From positions 31,410,290 through 31,474,289 of the forward strand of contig NC_135356.1 of assembly GCF_051622035.1 (NCBI RefSeq): 64,000 nucleotides of DNA, read 5' to 3'. Shown here piece after piece: positions 1-10,256 of this stretch. The DNA is from Arctopsyche grandis. Its lineage: Eukaryota; Arthropoda; Insecta; Trichoptera; Hydropsychidae. Under the pieces are notes generated by a model. It had not been told where the DNA came from and ran no database searches. It saw only the letters and a list, made by a program, of their open reading frames with translations. Positions within the stretch are counted from its first letter, which is position 1. Each line of letters starts with the position of its first letter. A program made the position numbers and the translations under genes.

Positions 1-600
1 TGTTTATTAAACTACATAACGTTTCAGATAAGGCTATTGTGTATGATTGAAAAAGGTCGCGGTTGTTGTTCTTTTAGCTGTTATTATTTTATAACCTTTG
101 CCAGCTTGAACAAGAATTACGACGCCTACGATTATGCTTCGAAATCTTGGAATGATCTAGCTTTGCTCATTATTATGAGGTGTTCTAATTTCAGTTCTGA
201 AAGCGTGGGACGCGTTATCTCTACATTTTAAATTCAGAAACAAAGTTATAAATCGCTGTGGTGTAATTTGAGTGAATTTGGGTTTCTTTTGACATAATAT
301 GATAATTAGATAATTAGACTATACAACTTCTATAAAAAAAAATTTTTTAGAATACATAAATTCAGCAAATGATGAATTATTCCATATGTGTAAAATCTCT
401 CAGAAGAAATTTTACTTTGATTGCTCAAAATTAATTATGATTAATCATGATTGCTCTAACTTTTAAAACTTTTCAGGAAGAAAATATGTTTTCTTGTTAA
501 CATTTGAAATATCTGCCATCAAATGTTTGATTGATCAAACGAATTCATTAAATATGTTTCGTGGACCTACAATACATATACAAAAAATGAGAATATACTC
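1..600. other. AT-rich non-coding; left part of duplicated segment
   Basis: No credible gene is visible. Bases 1-170 are clearly similar to 11003-11170 (shared stretches such as ACTACATAACGTT, GGCTATTGTGTAT and CCTTTGCCAGCTTGAA). The window therefore opens inside the first copy of a segment that recurs about 10 kb downstream. A short open frame at 37-231 lies in this duplicated DNA but resembles nothing I know. Confidence 0.6.
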
Positions 601-689
601 ACTGTTCAGACTATGTCTGATGATCGGCTTTCGTGGCTTTACGACCCACGATTTGGCCGATATATTTTTGTGCTGGCCACCCTGAGTCA

Positions 690-964
690 GCGGTTGGCAC
701 ACAAACTGACAGTTGTCAATAGCGGTTTGGCGCGTAAACACCCCGTTTTTACGGGGCCCACCTCGCCACCGAAATCACCAGCTAGAGGCTGGTGAGGGTT
801 GTGACGATACTTGGAGACCAGCTCCAGTATCCGTCCGGTGTGCACCAGAGGAAGCTTGGTCTGTCTTCGTCCAGAAGGCAGACAACTGAGCTACGCGTGG
901 CCAACCTCAAAAGGCACGCGTGGTTACTTTGTTACTCCCTCCCCCCTGTCCCCTCTGCTTGATC

Positions 965-1009
<45 letters not shown>

Positions 1010-1262
1010 CAGTCACCATACAAACAGAATTACAACCTGTTTTCATTATTATACAATTTCCTCCCTTTTTCCACATCACGCATCCCACGCACATTACGAA
1101 GGAGAAAGGGACATAGCAGAGCAGCCGACATCAGCAGAGACCAGACCACCGACGACGAAGGAAGGCACCTTGAGGAAACCAGCCCCGCCCAAGCTTACCA
1201 CTAGCTATCTCAGAAAACCGACTTCCGGGGTGCTCTCGAGTTGAACATCCCTGGAGTTTGTA
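690..1262. other. GC-richer insertion of unknown class
   Basis: This stretch is clearly richer in G and C than its flanks. It carries a small hairpin (CCCCGTTTTTACGGGG near 741) and encloses a TA microsatellite. The corresponding interval in the second segment copy (11170-11750) lacks it, so it probably arrived after the duplication or was lost from copy 2. It could be an LTR or the 5' region of a retrotransposon, but no termini or protein were recognised. Confidence 0.4.
969..1004. repeat. (TA)n microsatellite
   Basis: About 18 perfect TA dinucleotides. Open frames across it encode an artefactual YIYIYI run. Confidence 0.95.
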
Positions 1263-1438
1263 CACTCACTACAATGAATATTGATGTATTCAACTACATA
1301 AAGTATAAGGGCTGCTTTTTACAAGTCCAATTATTAAATTAAAGTGACCATTTTACGTGTTTTTAGGCTATTATAGTAATAATAACTTTTTAATCCAAAC
1401 CAGAATGAGAATAATGCAATCTCCATCGTCCATATAAA

Positions 1439-1661
1439 TCTAATATATAATTCCGAAAGAGACTTTGTAAGTTTGTATCTTTGGTTGGGAACTTCGTAAA
1501 CAAGACAAAGTTTCTATAACGAAAATTTAATTGGTTGAATATTATATGTTTTTCGATTAAAATAAATTTAATAAATAAACAAATGAAAATTTACTATGAG
1601 ATTCGCCATGTTTAAGCTGTTTATATTACAAATACTGAGCGAAGCCGGGTAAAACAACTAG
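1439..1661 (+). mobile_element. Short non-autonomous Helitron-like element
   Basis: It begins with TCTAATATATAA and ends ...AACAACTAG, followed by T, as Helitrons inserted between A and T do. Just before the CTAG end lies a GC-rich motif (TACTGAGCGAAGCCGGGTA) able to form a short imperfect hairpin, the expected terminator position. At 223 bp it has no coding capacity. The same terminal motif appears reversed at 63863 at the end of the window. Helitron assignment rests on the ends only. Confidence 0.6.
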
Positions 1662-1709
1662 TGATATATGTATATAGATAATACAATGAATGATAAAATA
1701 AATAATAAA

Positions 1710-1800
1710 TCTAATATATAATTTCGAAAAAGACTTTGTATGTATGTAAGGATTGGTTGGGAGCATCGAAAACAAATCAAAGTTTCTATGACGACGATAT
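1710..1800 (+). mobile_element. Helitron-like 5' end fragment
   Basis: It repeats the first roughly 90 bp of the element at 1439 (TCTAATATATAATTTCGAAA..., GACTTTGTATGT..., GGTTGGGAGC...). The homology then fades into a CGATTTCGATT-rich stretch. It looks like a truncated second copy in the same orientation, 271 bp after the first start. Confidence 0.45.
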
Positions 1801-1839
1801 CGATTCTGTTTTCGATTTCGATTCCGTTTCCGGATTACT

Positions 1840-2487
1840 TTTTCAATTCTTTTTTATTCAGGTTTTAAGATTTTAAATTTTTCAAGTTCTAAGATTTCGT
1901 CCATCCAAAATCATGTTGGGAACAAAATGAAGACCTAGACCGTATAGGAAAATCAAAACCATTGATTTACTCGTATTATACTGTATGTTATGTTCTGCAT
2001 CACAACACGAGCAAACTTCCAGAAGTCGATCCAAAACCAGGACATTTTTTCAAAAGAATGTTTCTAAATACTTGAATTATTAAAAACGATAATGAACATT
2101 AGAAAATCATGATTGCACATTTATAGAAATAAAAAAAAACAATGTCAATAATTATAAACAGGCCCATCCCAAGGATTCTGCAGGACAGATACCCAAAAAA
2201 CCAGAACTGTACTGGTAGAACCAGTATGAACGGTCACTTAATATTAGAAGCAATCATACTTCAAAACTTATTCTATCCATCTAGTATTGCCATGCCACAC
2301 TTATCAAGTTCTTACAAGTAAAGCAAAGAAGTAAGCAACACCTTCCCATGATGATGCTGGCACAACCTGGATGAGTTGAAAGTGAACCATTAAGAATGCG
2401 TACCCTATCAGATGATGAGTGACGCGGATGGGACTGCGCACCACAGTTTGGATACCACTCTCAAATATCCACCCAGCATTGAGCGGC
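1840..2487. other. 5' flank of JHAMT-like copy 1
   Basis: No gene seen. From about 2200 the sequence is similar to 11755-11990 upstream of copy 2 (shared GGGACTGCGCACCACAGTTT), so the duplication includes the promoter region. Confidence 0.5.
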
Positions 2488-2495
2488 TATATAAT
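2488..2495 (+). promoter_or_regulatory. TATA box of JHAMT-like copy 1
   Basis: TATATAAT lies 80 bp before the ATG at 2575 and is conserved in copy 2 at 11995. This is the expected arrangement for a TATA promoter with a short 5' UTR. The start site itself is not identifiable. Confidence 0.45.
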
Positions 2496-4185
2496 ACGAA
2501 GAGGTGGTTTCCAAGCGAGTGACAAATGCACCAACATTCTCCGACAGTGGATTGGTCAGTTCTGTGCAACGGTCATGTTCAACGCAACACTCTACCACAA
2601 GGCCAACAGTCTTCAGCGTCGCGACGCCACCGACGTCCTCGACAAATATCTGCATCTCGTCCAATGGAGGAAAGATGGTAAAGATGTGGTGCTGGACGTC
2701 AGATGCGGAGAGGGTGACGTCACTATTAACATCTTGCTGAAAAGGCTTCCGATTGATTTCCACTCGTTGACCGGTGGCGATTTGTCCGTCGAGATGGTGG
2801 ACTACGCCAAGAGCTTCTACGCCACTGATAAAATTGATTTCGTTCTCATGGATATCGTAACACATTAATAAATACGATCATCTATTCTCGTTCAACTGTT
2901 TGCATTGGGTGCAAGATCAGGCGTGAGTTTTCAAATGGCAATTCCGTTGATTCCTTTCATCTAATATATCATTCAATGTTTATATCTATTGCAAACAACC
3001 GAAATACATTTTGCAGTATTTGAATTAAATTTCTTGATTGTTTATTAACATTTGAACTATTACTAAGATGAGTCTAATTTCAGTCCTTCAATTAAGGTCA
3101 GCTTAATTTTAAAAAATTAAATCAATATGTAGTAAAATTGATAGTTTTTGTCACATCTATTTAAACTGTTTTTCTTTTTTCAAAAGTAATGTAATATTTT
3201 TAATGTTTATATGGCCAATTTATTACATACATAAACCAATTTTTTTTACAAATCATTTATCCGTTTATTACTTAGTCATAATAATAAAATAAATAAAAAT
3301 GCATATCTTATCAGAATTGAAATAGGTTTTTCATTCCAAATTGACCATTTTTCATTTCAAATTGACCCCTTTTTACTGTCTATTTGGAATGAAAAACCTA
3401 TATTAATTTATTCTAACTACAGTATGAAATGTTGACTTTTATTTCATATATTTTTGTTTTTAGTTTTTCGGTAAGTACATGCGTACATACTTTTTGATAA
3501 AAGCCTGTCTTTCTATGAAGAATGTAGTATAAAATTGAAATATTCAAAAATTAAATTCAGATTTTCTAAATTTATTTAAAATGCTGAAATACTATAATAA
3601 TTTTATTGTTCATTAATCATAAATTCAATTATGCTGAACATATATTTAACTGTGTATAATTCTATATTACATGTACAATTATTTATTTTCAATAAATAAT
3701 AAATAATTTCCATGAATTGAATATATTTTCAGATCTGCTTTACGATCGATGTACAATATGCTAAACCACACGGGCGATTGTGTAATAACTTTTATAGCAA
3801 AAAGTAGTATTTTTGATATACGGAAACTTATGTCGGAAGATCCAAGGTGGGAACAGTACATGAGAAATCATGAAATCTACGGATCACCATATAATAATTC
3901 CTTAAACCCTGTGGCAGAATTTAGGAAATTACTATTTGGAGCTGGATTTAAGAATGTGAAAGTGCAAATTAAACATAAAACAGACGATATCATCGGATTG
4001 AAAAATTTACGAGGTATTTAAAAAAATGTTACAAAAACAATTTTTAATATAATGAATCATCAAATATATTTCGATGTTGTAAATACATATTTCACACATC
4101 TGTATGTATCTTCATTTCACCCAGTTTATTTTTTCATAGATTTTGCAGCAGCAGTTGACCCATTCTTAAAAGATATTCCAAAACA

Positions 4186-6568
4186 TTTTTTTTTTTTTTT
4201 TGGTGCCATCTTATCGATTCCCGATAAATCATCACCAGCGATATCGTTGCTCTTCAGATCATGTACGGGCACTACGGAATCATCACTCCGTCCCCAAAAT
4301 TGTGAATTGGGCTTCTGAATCTCTCACATTCAGAACACCAATTCATGAGGCTTTTTTCGCTTTAAACGCCTCTGCTGGTGAGTTGTGTCCAATAGCTGCA
4401 ACGCTTCTATGTTAGGGTGACGGTGCAGTCTCAACTCGTGCCTCCCGGCGCATTCTCGAATGACTTCTTTTACTTTTTTGATTTTAAGGTCCTTGTGGAT
4501 CTCTTCATTTGTGACGAAGCGATATGCATCGGTGATAATCCTCAAAAACTGGTTTTGACATCTTTGCATTTTTTCGATATTGGATGGCTTACTGCATCCC
4601 CACAGTTGTATGCCATATGTCCATATTGGCTTCACGATTGCCTGGTATATCAGTTTTTTGCATTGTAGGTCTAATTTGGAGTTTCTTCCTATTAGCCAAT
4701 GCATTTCTCTTTGTTTAATTCGAATCTGTTCTATTTTTTTTTATGTGATGCCTCCACGTAAGCTTTGAGTCAAGATGCAGTCCTAAATATTTGGCTGACA
4801 AAGCTTGTGGAACTTGGATTCCGTTTATGAAAGTCCGAGTGCTGACACTATTTCGTCGCAGTGCAAATGTGACCTGCATTGATTTTAGCTCGTTGAGTTT
4901 CATTTTCCAGTCCTTGGTCCATTTGCTGATCTTGTCCAGTGCACGCTGCAGGCGTTCAAATGCTTCCTTCTGCGACTCGCTCGATGACATAATGACTGTG
5001 TCATCTGCAAATGTTCCAATGAATGTCTCTTCGCTTGTCGGAAAGTCAGCAGTGTATATCAGGTAGAGTATAGGCCCTATTACGCTTCCCTGTGGTACTC
5101 CTGCAGAGGCTGTGAAAAAGTTAGAGAATGCCTCCTCATGAGCAACTCTGAATTTGCGTCCGGATAAGTATGATTCCAGTAATTTGACATAATTTCCAGG
5201 TAATGACTTGCTGATTTTGTGGATAAGTCCTTCGTGCCATACCCTGTCGAAGGCCTGTGAGACATCAAGAAATACAGCCGGACAATACTTTTTTTCCTCT
5301 AGCGATTGCTCTATTTTTGAAATAACACGGTGCACTTGATCGATGGTAGAATGTTTCGACCTAAATCCAAATTGGAAGTCGGGAACATCGATTAAGGGCT
5401 TGAGTCTTTTTAATAATAGTTTTTCGAATAGCTTAGAGATCGCAGGCAACAAGGATATTGGTCTGTATGATGTTACTTGTTCGGGTGACTTTTCTGGTTT
5501 CTTCAACATTATGATTTGAGCAGTTTTGAAGCACTCTGGCACATGCTTGAGCCGGAAACATGAATTGTATAAGTATGTTAGCATGATAATAGCCTTTTTC
5601 GAAAGTTCCTTGAATAGTCCCGGTGAGATCTCGTCAATTCCAGGTGCCTTTTTAGGATTTATATTGTCATCTATTTCTTTAGCTACTTCCATAGGGGTGA
5701 CAGTTTTGATTAGTTGCTGTGGTTGATACATTGGTGTATAATCAGCATCAGATTGAATATTGTGTGGTTGGAATACTGTCTCTAAGTGTTGTGCAAACAG
5801 CTCAGCTTTTTCTTTGTTGCTTCTTATCCACTCTCCTTGCGCATTTTTCAGAGGTGGTATTTGTAGAATTGGTCGTTTGAATTTCCTAGTTGCTTTCCAT
5901 AGTGAATGATTTTTATCAGCTGCAGGGCCCAAACCTTCCAAATATTTTTCAAAACAATTTTGTTTGTGCTCTTTAATAAATCGGTTAACTTTGTTACTTA
6001 TGTGGTTAAATTCTCTTTTGTCTGCAATATTTCTGGTTCTATGCCATATTCGTCTTGTTCTACGTCTTTCTTTAATCAATTGTCTAATTTCCATGGGGTA
6101 ATTAATAATTTGGTCTGGTTTTTCTTTTGGTACAGGTGTAGCTTCTTTCGCAGCCTCTCGTACAGAGTCAATAAAATTTTGAGTGTGTAGTTCGAGATCT
6201 TCTATAGTTTTAAGTTTCACTATTAAATTTATTGATTGGTCTAGTTTTTTCCTGAACATATCCCAGTTAGTGCGTTTATTTGTCAGGTTCTGTCTCCTTA
6301 TTCTTTGAATTACCAGTGTGCTCAGTGTCATTAGCACTGGTGTGTGATCAGAAGTAAGGTCCTCTATTCCTTCGACCTCAATGTGGTTTGGGGCTATTCC
6401 TTTGGATATAAAAAAGTCAATTAAATCTGGTACCTTTTTACTGTCGGTCGGCCAGAAGGTTGGTTTTTGTGAGGAATGATACTCGCACGAGGAGCTCTGA
6501 ATCGCGTATAGAAGGTTGTTTCCTTTACCAGGAGTTATAAGTCGTGATCCCCAAGCTGTATGTTTAAC
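4186..6568 (-). mobile_element. Jockey-type non-LTR retrotransposon, 5' truncated
   Basis: The element lies on the minus strand. Its poly(A) tail is the run of 16 T at 4186-4201, abutting JHAMT exon 3, and its 5' end falls inside the endonuclease domain (NVKHTAWGSRL near 6560). JHAMT coding sequence resumes at once beyond it, so both edges are defined to within a few bases. I could not see a target-site duplication; a small deletion at the target may explain that. Confidence 0.85.
4330..6568 (-). pseudogene. Jockey-like ORF2 (endonuclease end + reverse transcriptase)
   Basis: The frame reads from the C-terminal part of the AP-endonuclease (WPTDSKKVPDLIDFFI, then LTSDHTPVL with the SDH motif) into a reverse transcriptase. 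RT blocks seen are KKAPGIDEISPGLFKEL, SYRPISLLPAISKLFEKLL, FLDVSQAFDRVWH, AGVPQGSVIGPILY and the catalytic FADD in GTFADDTVIM. The thumb and C-terminus (LKPIWTYGIQLWG) continue at 4330-4704 in another frame, so one indel lies in the A-run near 4733-4741. The N-terminus is missing through 5' truncation. Apart from the one frameshift the frame is open, so the insertion is fairly young. It closely resembles Jockey-clade elements. Confidence 0.9.
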
Positions 6569-6652
6569 GTTGAAGATGATAATAATATTAGTGAAAAAGT
6601 ACTTATACACTCAAATTATAGATCCTTGATTGCATACGCCTCAAAAAGGTAA

Positions 6653-8176
6653 AGGTGGCCATCGGTTTTTGTTCAATTACAATTCAATATATAAGAATTT
6701 CTGCTATTTATTTATTATATTTACATTAATATTTATGTAATTGCCATAAACTCGAGTTTTGATAGAAATCTTGAATAATAGGTAGTATACATTTTATTAT
6801 AAATAAAATAGAAAAATGTTTACTTCGAAAATTAAAGGCGAAAGTAACCGTCAACGCTTTAATAAGCAAATTCTTTTCAATGGTTTTTAATTTATGTCTG
6901 TTTTTTTGTTTGTTTGTGTTTTTAATTTTAATTTATAATTTGTAAATAAATCTATATCAAAATAAAACATGTATATTTAATTATCAAAAGGACTTTTATT
7001 TCTGTAATAATATGTGATGACCTTGATTCTATTCCGAGCGTATTAATAGTGTACGCATTTGATTTTTAAATGCTTTTTATTATTACTAAATTATGTTCAC
7101 AATACATCTTATATCTATTTTAATAGCTACTGATCTACTGATCATTTTCTATTTTACAATTTTAAATTAATTTTGTTAGTAATCATAGTATTATAATGTT
7201 AATATGTACAGCGTAATAGGAAAAAGATATCGAAAACCTATGTAGTGTACGCATACAATATTGCGTAGTTATGAAAACGGTAGGCGTGTTATTGACACAA
7301 GAAATGTATTGGTAAATTGTATTAAAGGCACTTCTATTATTATAACATTTCTCTGCCCTCTGCAGTTACGAAACTACAAAAAAATGCATGAAACGCAAAT
7401 CTTCAAATCCACATCTATGATTAAAAAAGCGAGATTGGCAATATATAATTAATTTCATCTAATATTAAAATAATAATAACTAAATAAACTGGAAAAAAAG
7501 AAAGGAAATACTAGCTTATAAAGGAAGGATTTTAAATGTTTGTTAAGTTTACGCTTTTTACAAGGTTTTTTTATAATTCTTGTAATATGCCTATGCATCT
7601 TCTTTAATTTTTGTTTTATTTTATATTTATTTCATAAGACTAAAACGCCAGAGCGCCCAAATCTTTTGTAAAAGGTAAAAAAGATTCATACAAGGAAATA
7701 AACAAATCTGGCAGCCCTAGTATATTATCATGGCTAGAGCGCGGATAGAGAGCGTGCTTTTTCCAGGAATCGGGGCGGTTTGGCTCTATTTACAAAGCTA
7801 GAGTGCAAAAAAAAAGGTTCGGTGAACCTTTAACAAAGCATTTACAACAATTGAACAATGGACGGCGCGCTTTGGGTCCGCTCACTAGTCATGGCTACTG
7901 CCAGCATTCTTCATAAACATTTCTGTGTAAAACATTTCTATGGGTGGCACCGAATATTCAATTATATTCATAACTAATTACACCGAGCAACAAAAAATCA
8001 CGTTTTTGAGTTACCAGAGCGGAGACTAACCAATCTTTACTAAGTTTAACCCACTTAATTTGAATAATTGATAATGATTTTTGTTGTTTAGTGATCGTTT
8101 ACGAAATATGAGCGTTTAAAAAAATACGTGATTTTTTCATTTTTTTGGCTTGATTTCATCGTCATCATTGTTGGCT
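6653..8176. other. No gene recognised
   Basis: AT-rich sequence downstream of the JHAMT relic. A degenerate relative of the repeat at 9150 (AACAAAGCATTTACAAC...TGAACAATGGA) lies around 7830-7900. A short open frame at 7261-7452 has no recognisable features. Confidence 0.5.
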
Positions 8177-8439
8177 CAGAGAAGTGTTATACAATAGAAG
8201 TGCCTTTTTGAACAAATACCCTGTGTCAAACGCGTTCACAGTACTATAATAAGTAATAATAGTTGTCTCTGTCACGCTCGTAAGCGTGTCCGCGCGCGAG
8301 AAAGAGTCAGAACATCGTGTCTACGCGCCAGCTTTTAATTAACAGACCTTTTTTCACGAACGCAGTGTGGCTACAGCCACACCGCAACCGTCGACACTTT
8401 TGATGCCTTAGGGCACTTCTATTGTATAACACTTCTCTG
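8177..8439. mobile_element. MITE with 28-bp perfect terminal inverted repeats
   Basis: The left end CAGAGAAGTGTTATACAATA (continuing GAAGTGCC) is perfectly repeated inverted at 8412-8439. The 263-bp element has no ORF. CAGAG-type ends suggest a hAT-related MITE, but an exact 8-bp duplication is not visible in the flanks (TGTTGGCT versus GTTCAACT), so the superfamily is a guess. Confidence 0.7.
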
Positions 8440-8679
8440 GTTCAACTCCCGTATTTCACTTTCAATAATGTATTTATCGTATGCAGATTTTACTATCACG
8501 AATCTTAAATCGATTTGTGCGAGATCTCCAGGATTTTGTAGCAAATTGTGATAGTCATTAAATACCAGAGAAATGTAATGCGGGCTCTTCACTCGCGTGC
8601 GAACACAGCGCGAAATCGCGCCGCGAATCTGCGAGTGAAGTGACAGCTTTTTACTAACATATTTTTACTTTGTTCGTGC

Positions 8680-9009
8680 CAGTGGCGTAGCTAGAATTTT
8701 GGGCCCTGATGCAAAAATTTCTCCCCACTTCCTGGCCAGTTTGTTCGCTTCTGATTTTATTTATTCGTATGAATTTCGTAATTTACTAACATTCTCATAT
8801 ATACGATCAAACACCAAAGTGGCTTCGTCTAAACTTTAAAGTAAGATCTCGTTTTTGCAATCGATGTTCTACTCGAGGGCTACACGCCTGATTTGTTATT
8901 GACACGCCTACTTGCCACGCCTTAGCAGTGGTGTACGGTGAAATTGTTTCATATCGAGCATGGGCCGTATGCTTTGTATCATTTATGCACAATGGTAATT
9001 ACGCCACTG
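8680..9009. mobile_element. hAT-like MITE with CAGTGGCGTA ends
   Basis: It begins CAGTGGCGTAGCTAG and ends ...TTACGCCACTG, giving a 10-bp terminal inverted repeat of the CAGTGGCG type common to insect hAT elements. At 330 bp it has no coding content. The flanking octamers GTTCGTGC and GAAGTGTT do not match, so the termini are supported by the inverted repeat only. Confidence 0.5.
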
Positions 9010-9149
9010 GAAGTGTTGCAATTTGGAATTTCCCCGCTAAAAATGGGGCACGCCTCCAGCCGCGAAACGTAAACACTCACACACTCAAACACTCACATTT
9101 CCGGCTTACGGCGCGAGTGAAGCTTTCCAGTTTAGTTTGGGTGCTCAGA

Positions 9150-9253
9150 GTAGAGGTAGGATAGTCACAGTGCTATCCATTGTTCGACAAAATTTTAACA
9201 ATGAATTTACAACCTTTGAACAATACACGGCCCCCTCAGGCTCCGGTGACTAG
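9150..9253 (+). repeat. Dispersed 104-bp repeat, inverted copy at 24055-24158
   Basis: About 104 bp (GTAGAGGTAGGATAGTCAC... to ...CCTCAGGCTCCGGTGAC) recur reverse-complemented at 24055-24158 with only a few differences. It shares the segment TTTACAACCTTTGAACAATA. The class is unknown; a more diverged relative sits near 7830. Confidence 0.75.
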
Positions 9254-9295
9254 CTCAGAGAGAATGGAAATATTTGGGTGCTCAGCGAGAATGGA

Positions 9296-9387
9296 AACCA
9301 GTCGATTCAATATCTTTAACTTTATTTTTATTTGAGTTTCAATTCCTTTTCGAAACCACCCGTTGAAATCAACGGGCCCAGCACTAG
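9296..9387 (+). mobile_element. Helitron 3' end with terminator hairpin
   Basis: The perfect 18-nt hairpin CCCGTTGAAATCAACGGG (9359-9376) is followed seven bases later by CTAG (9384-9387), the canonical Helitron 3' end (hairpin, short spacer, CTRR). The upstream part matches the interior of the minus-strand copy at 25913-26490. Only the last 90 bp of this copy are present, and it directly abuts the 5' end of the next copy. Confidence 0.7.
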
Positions 9388-10002
9388 TAATATATATAAA
9401 AACGGACTGTCGCTAAATATACATGTATATATGTATATATATTTGTATTTGACGGACGATCAACCATCAACCAGTATGGGGAACAATTTTTTTTCATTTT
9501 TTTCATATTTTTCATTTTTTTCAGTTTTTTCATTTTTTTCATTTTTGTGCTTCAGGGCGCCGAGGGCGAAGGCCCCGGGGTGCCGGAGACATCGGGGACG
9601 CTGGGGGCCCTGTGGGCGAAGCCCCCGGGGTGCCGAAGGCATCGGGGGCACTGGGGGCGAAGGCCCCGGGGTGCCGAAGGCATCGGGGGCGCTGGGGGCG
9701 AACCCCCTCGGGGTGCCGAAGGCATCGGGGGCGCTGGGGGCGCCAGAGGCATCGGCGGCGCTGGGGCCGAAGGCCCCGGAGCGACGGAGGCGCCGGGGGC
9801 GAAGGCCCCGGGGTGACGGAGGCATCGGGGGCGTTGGGGGCAAAGGCGTCGGGGCGTCGGCGATGCACAAAATGTAATTCGTAATCACTTCGCAATTTGT
9901 AATTCGTAATTTCTAATTCGTGCATCAATTTCTTTCCAAAACCAGTCGATTCAATATCTTTAACAACTATTTTTATTCGAGTTTCAATTCCTTTTTGAAA
10001 CC
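9388..10002 (+). mobile_element. Non-autonomous Helitron with GC-rich minisatellite
   Basis: It starts TAATATATATAAAAACGGAC right after the preceding CTAG, then carries GACGATCAACC, a TTTTTTCAT-rich tract, a GC-rich minisatellite (9555-9872), and a CGTAATTTGTAATTCG-type tract. It continues to ...TTCAATTCCTTTTTGAAACC. It aligns, reversed, with the whole element at 25913-26490. Its 3' hairpin is absent because the palindromic element at 10003 interrupts or replaces it. No coding capacity is credible. Confidence 0.6.
9555..9872 (+). repeat. GC-rich minisatellite (about 41-bp unit)
   Basis: Irregular tandem units contain GGGCGAAGGCCCCGGGGTGC and GAAGGCATCGGGGGCGCTGG. Base composition is the opposite of the surrounding AT-rich DNA. 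Several long open frames on both strands (Ala/Gly/Pro-rich) are by-products of stop-poor GC repeats. Shorter versions occur in the Helitron at 26090-26215 and at the end of the window (63980-64000). Confidence 0.85.
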
Positions 10003-10256
10003 GGTTCGGTGATTACTAGTCAAATGTGAACCTGTCACAGGACAACTGGTCGCTCTAGATCGGTCACTCGTGATCATCCGTCACGCTAAAACTGGTCACG
10101 AGAAAACAAGTCACACGCTAAAACTGGTCACGAGAAAACTGGTCACACGCTAAAATCGGTCAACCAGTTTTAGTGTGACGGGTGATCACGTGTGACCGAT
10201 CTAGAGCGACCGGTTGTCCTGTGACCGGTTCACATTTGACTAGTAATCACCGAACC
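10003..10256. mobile_element. Palindromic MITE with 94-bp arms
   Basis: The left arm 10003-10096 (GGTTCGGTGATTACTAGTCA...) and right arm 10163-10256 are reverse complements with five mismatches. The 66-bp centre itself holds repeats of CACGCTAAAACTGGTCACGAG. There is no ORF. The transcript or single strand would form a very long hairpin. No target-site duplication is obvious. The transposase family is unknown to me. Confidence 0.8.

Larger units (their letters stand above)
2575..6652 (+). pseudogene. JHAMT-like methyltransferase, copy 1 (broken)
   Basis: This is a relic of a juvenile hormone acid methyltransferase-like gene. Such SAM-dependent enzymes methylate JH acid or farnesoic acid in the corpora allata. 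Exon 1 (2575-2922) starts MFNATLYHKANSLQRRDA and ends ...CLHWVQDQA with a GTGAGT donor. Exon 2 (3733-4013) follows TTTTCAG, encodes ...NHTGDCVITFIAKSSIFD, and ends before GTATTT. Exon 3 begins at 4140 after TTTTCATAG (DFAAAVDPFLKDIPKH), is split by a LINE at 4186-6568, and resumes to ...NYRSLIAYASKR with stop at 6650-6652. Phases agree at both junctions. Lesions: motif I reads DVRCGEGD where copy 2 has DVGCGEGD; 17 nt are missing near 2855 relative to copy 2, causing a frameshift; and the LINE. Family assignment is strong; the exact member (JHAMT or a paralogue) is not settled. Confidence 0.85.

Noticed and set aside
811-1204. ORFs ending in YIYIYI near 1 kb
   Set aside because: They run into the TA microsatellite and lack any domain; they overlap in two frames.
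2461-2865. Minus-strand 134-residue ORF opposite JHAMT exon 1
   Set aside because: Shadow frame; the plus strand carries clear methyltransferase motifs and splice sites.
4052-4318. 88-residue ORF as an independent gene
   Set aside because: It is JHAMT exon 3 reading through intron sequence upstream and LINE tail downstream.
9332-9928. Long overlapping open frames on both strands (Ala/Gly/Pro-rich) that look like collagen-like proteins
   Set aside because: They exist because the GC-rich minisatellite lacks stops in every frame; the same DNA is open in four frames and belongs to a Helitron.
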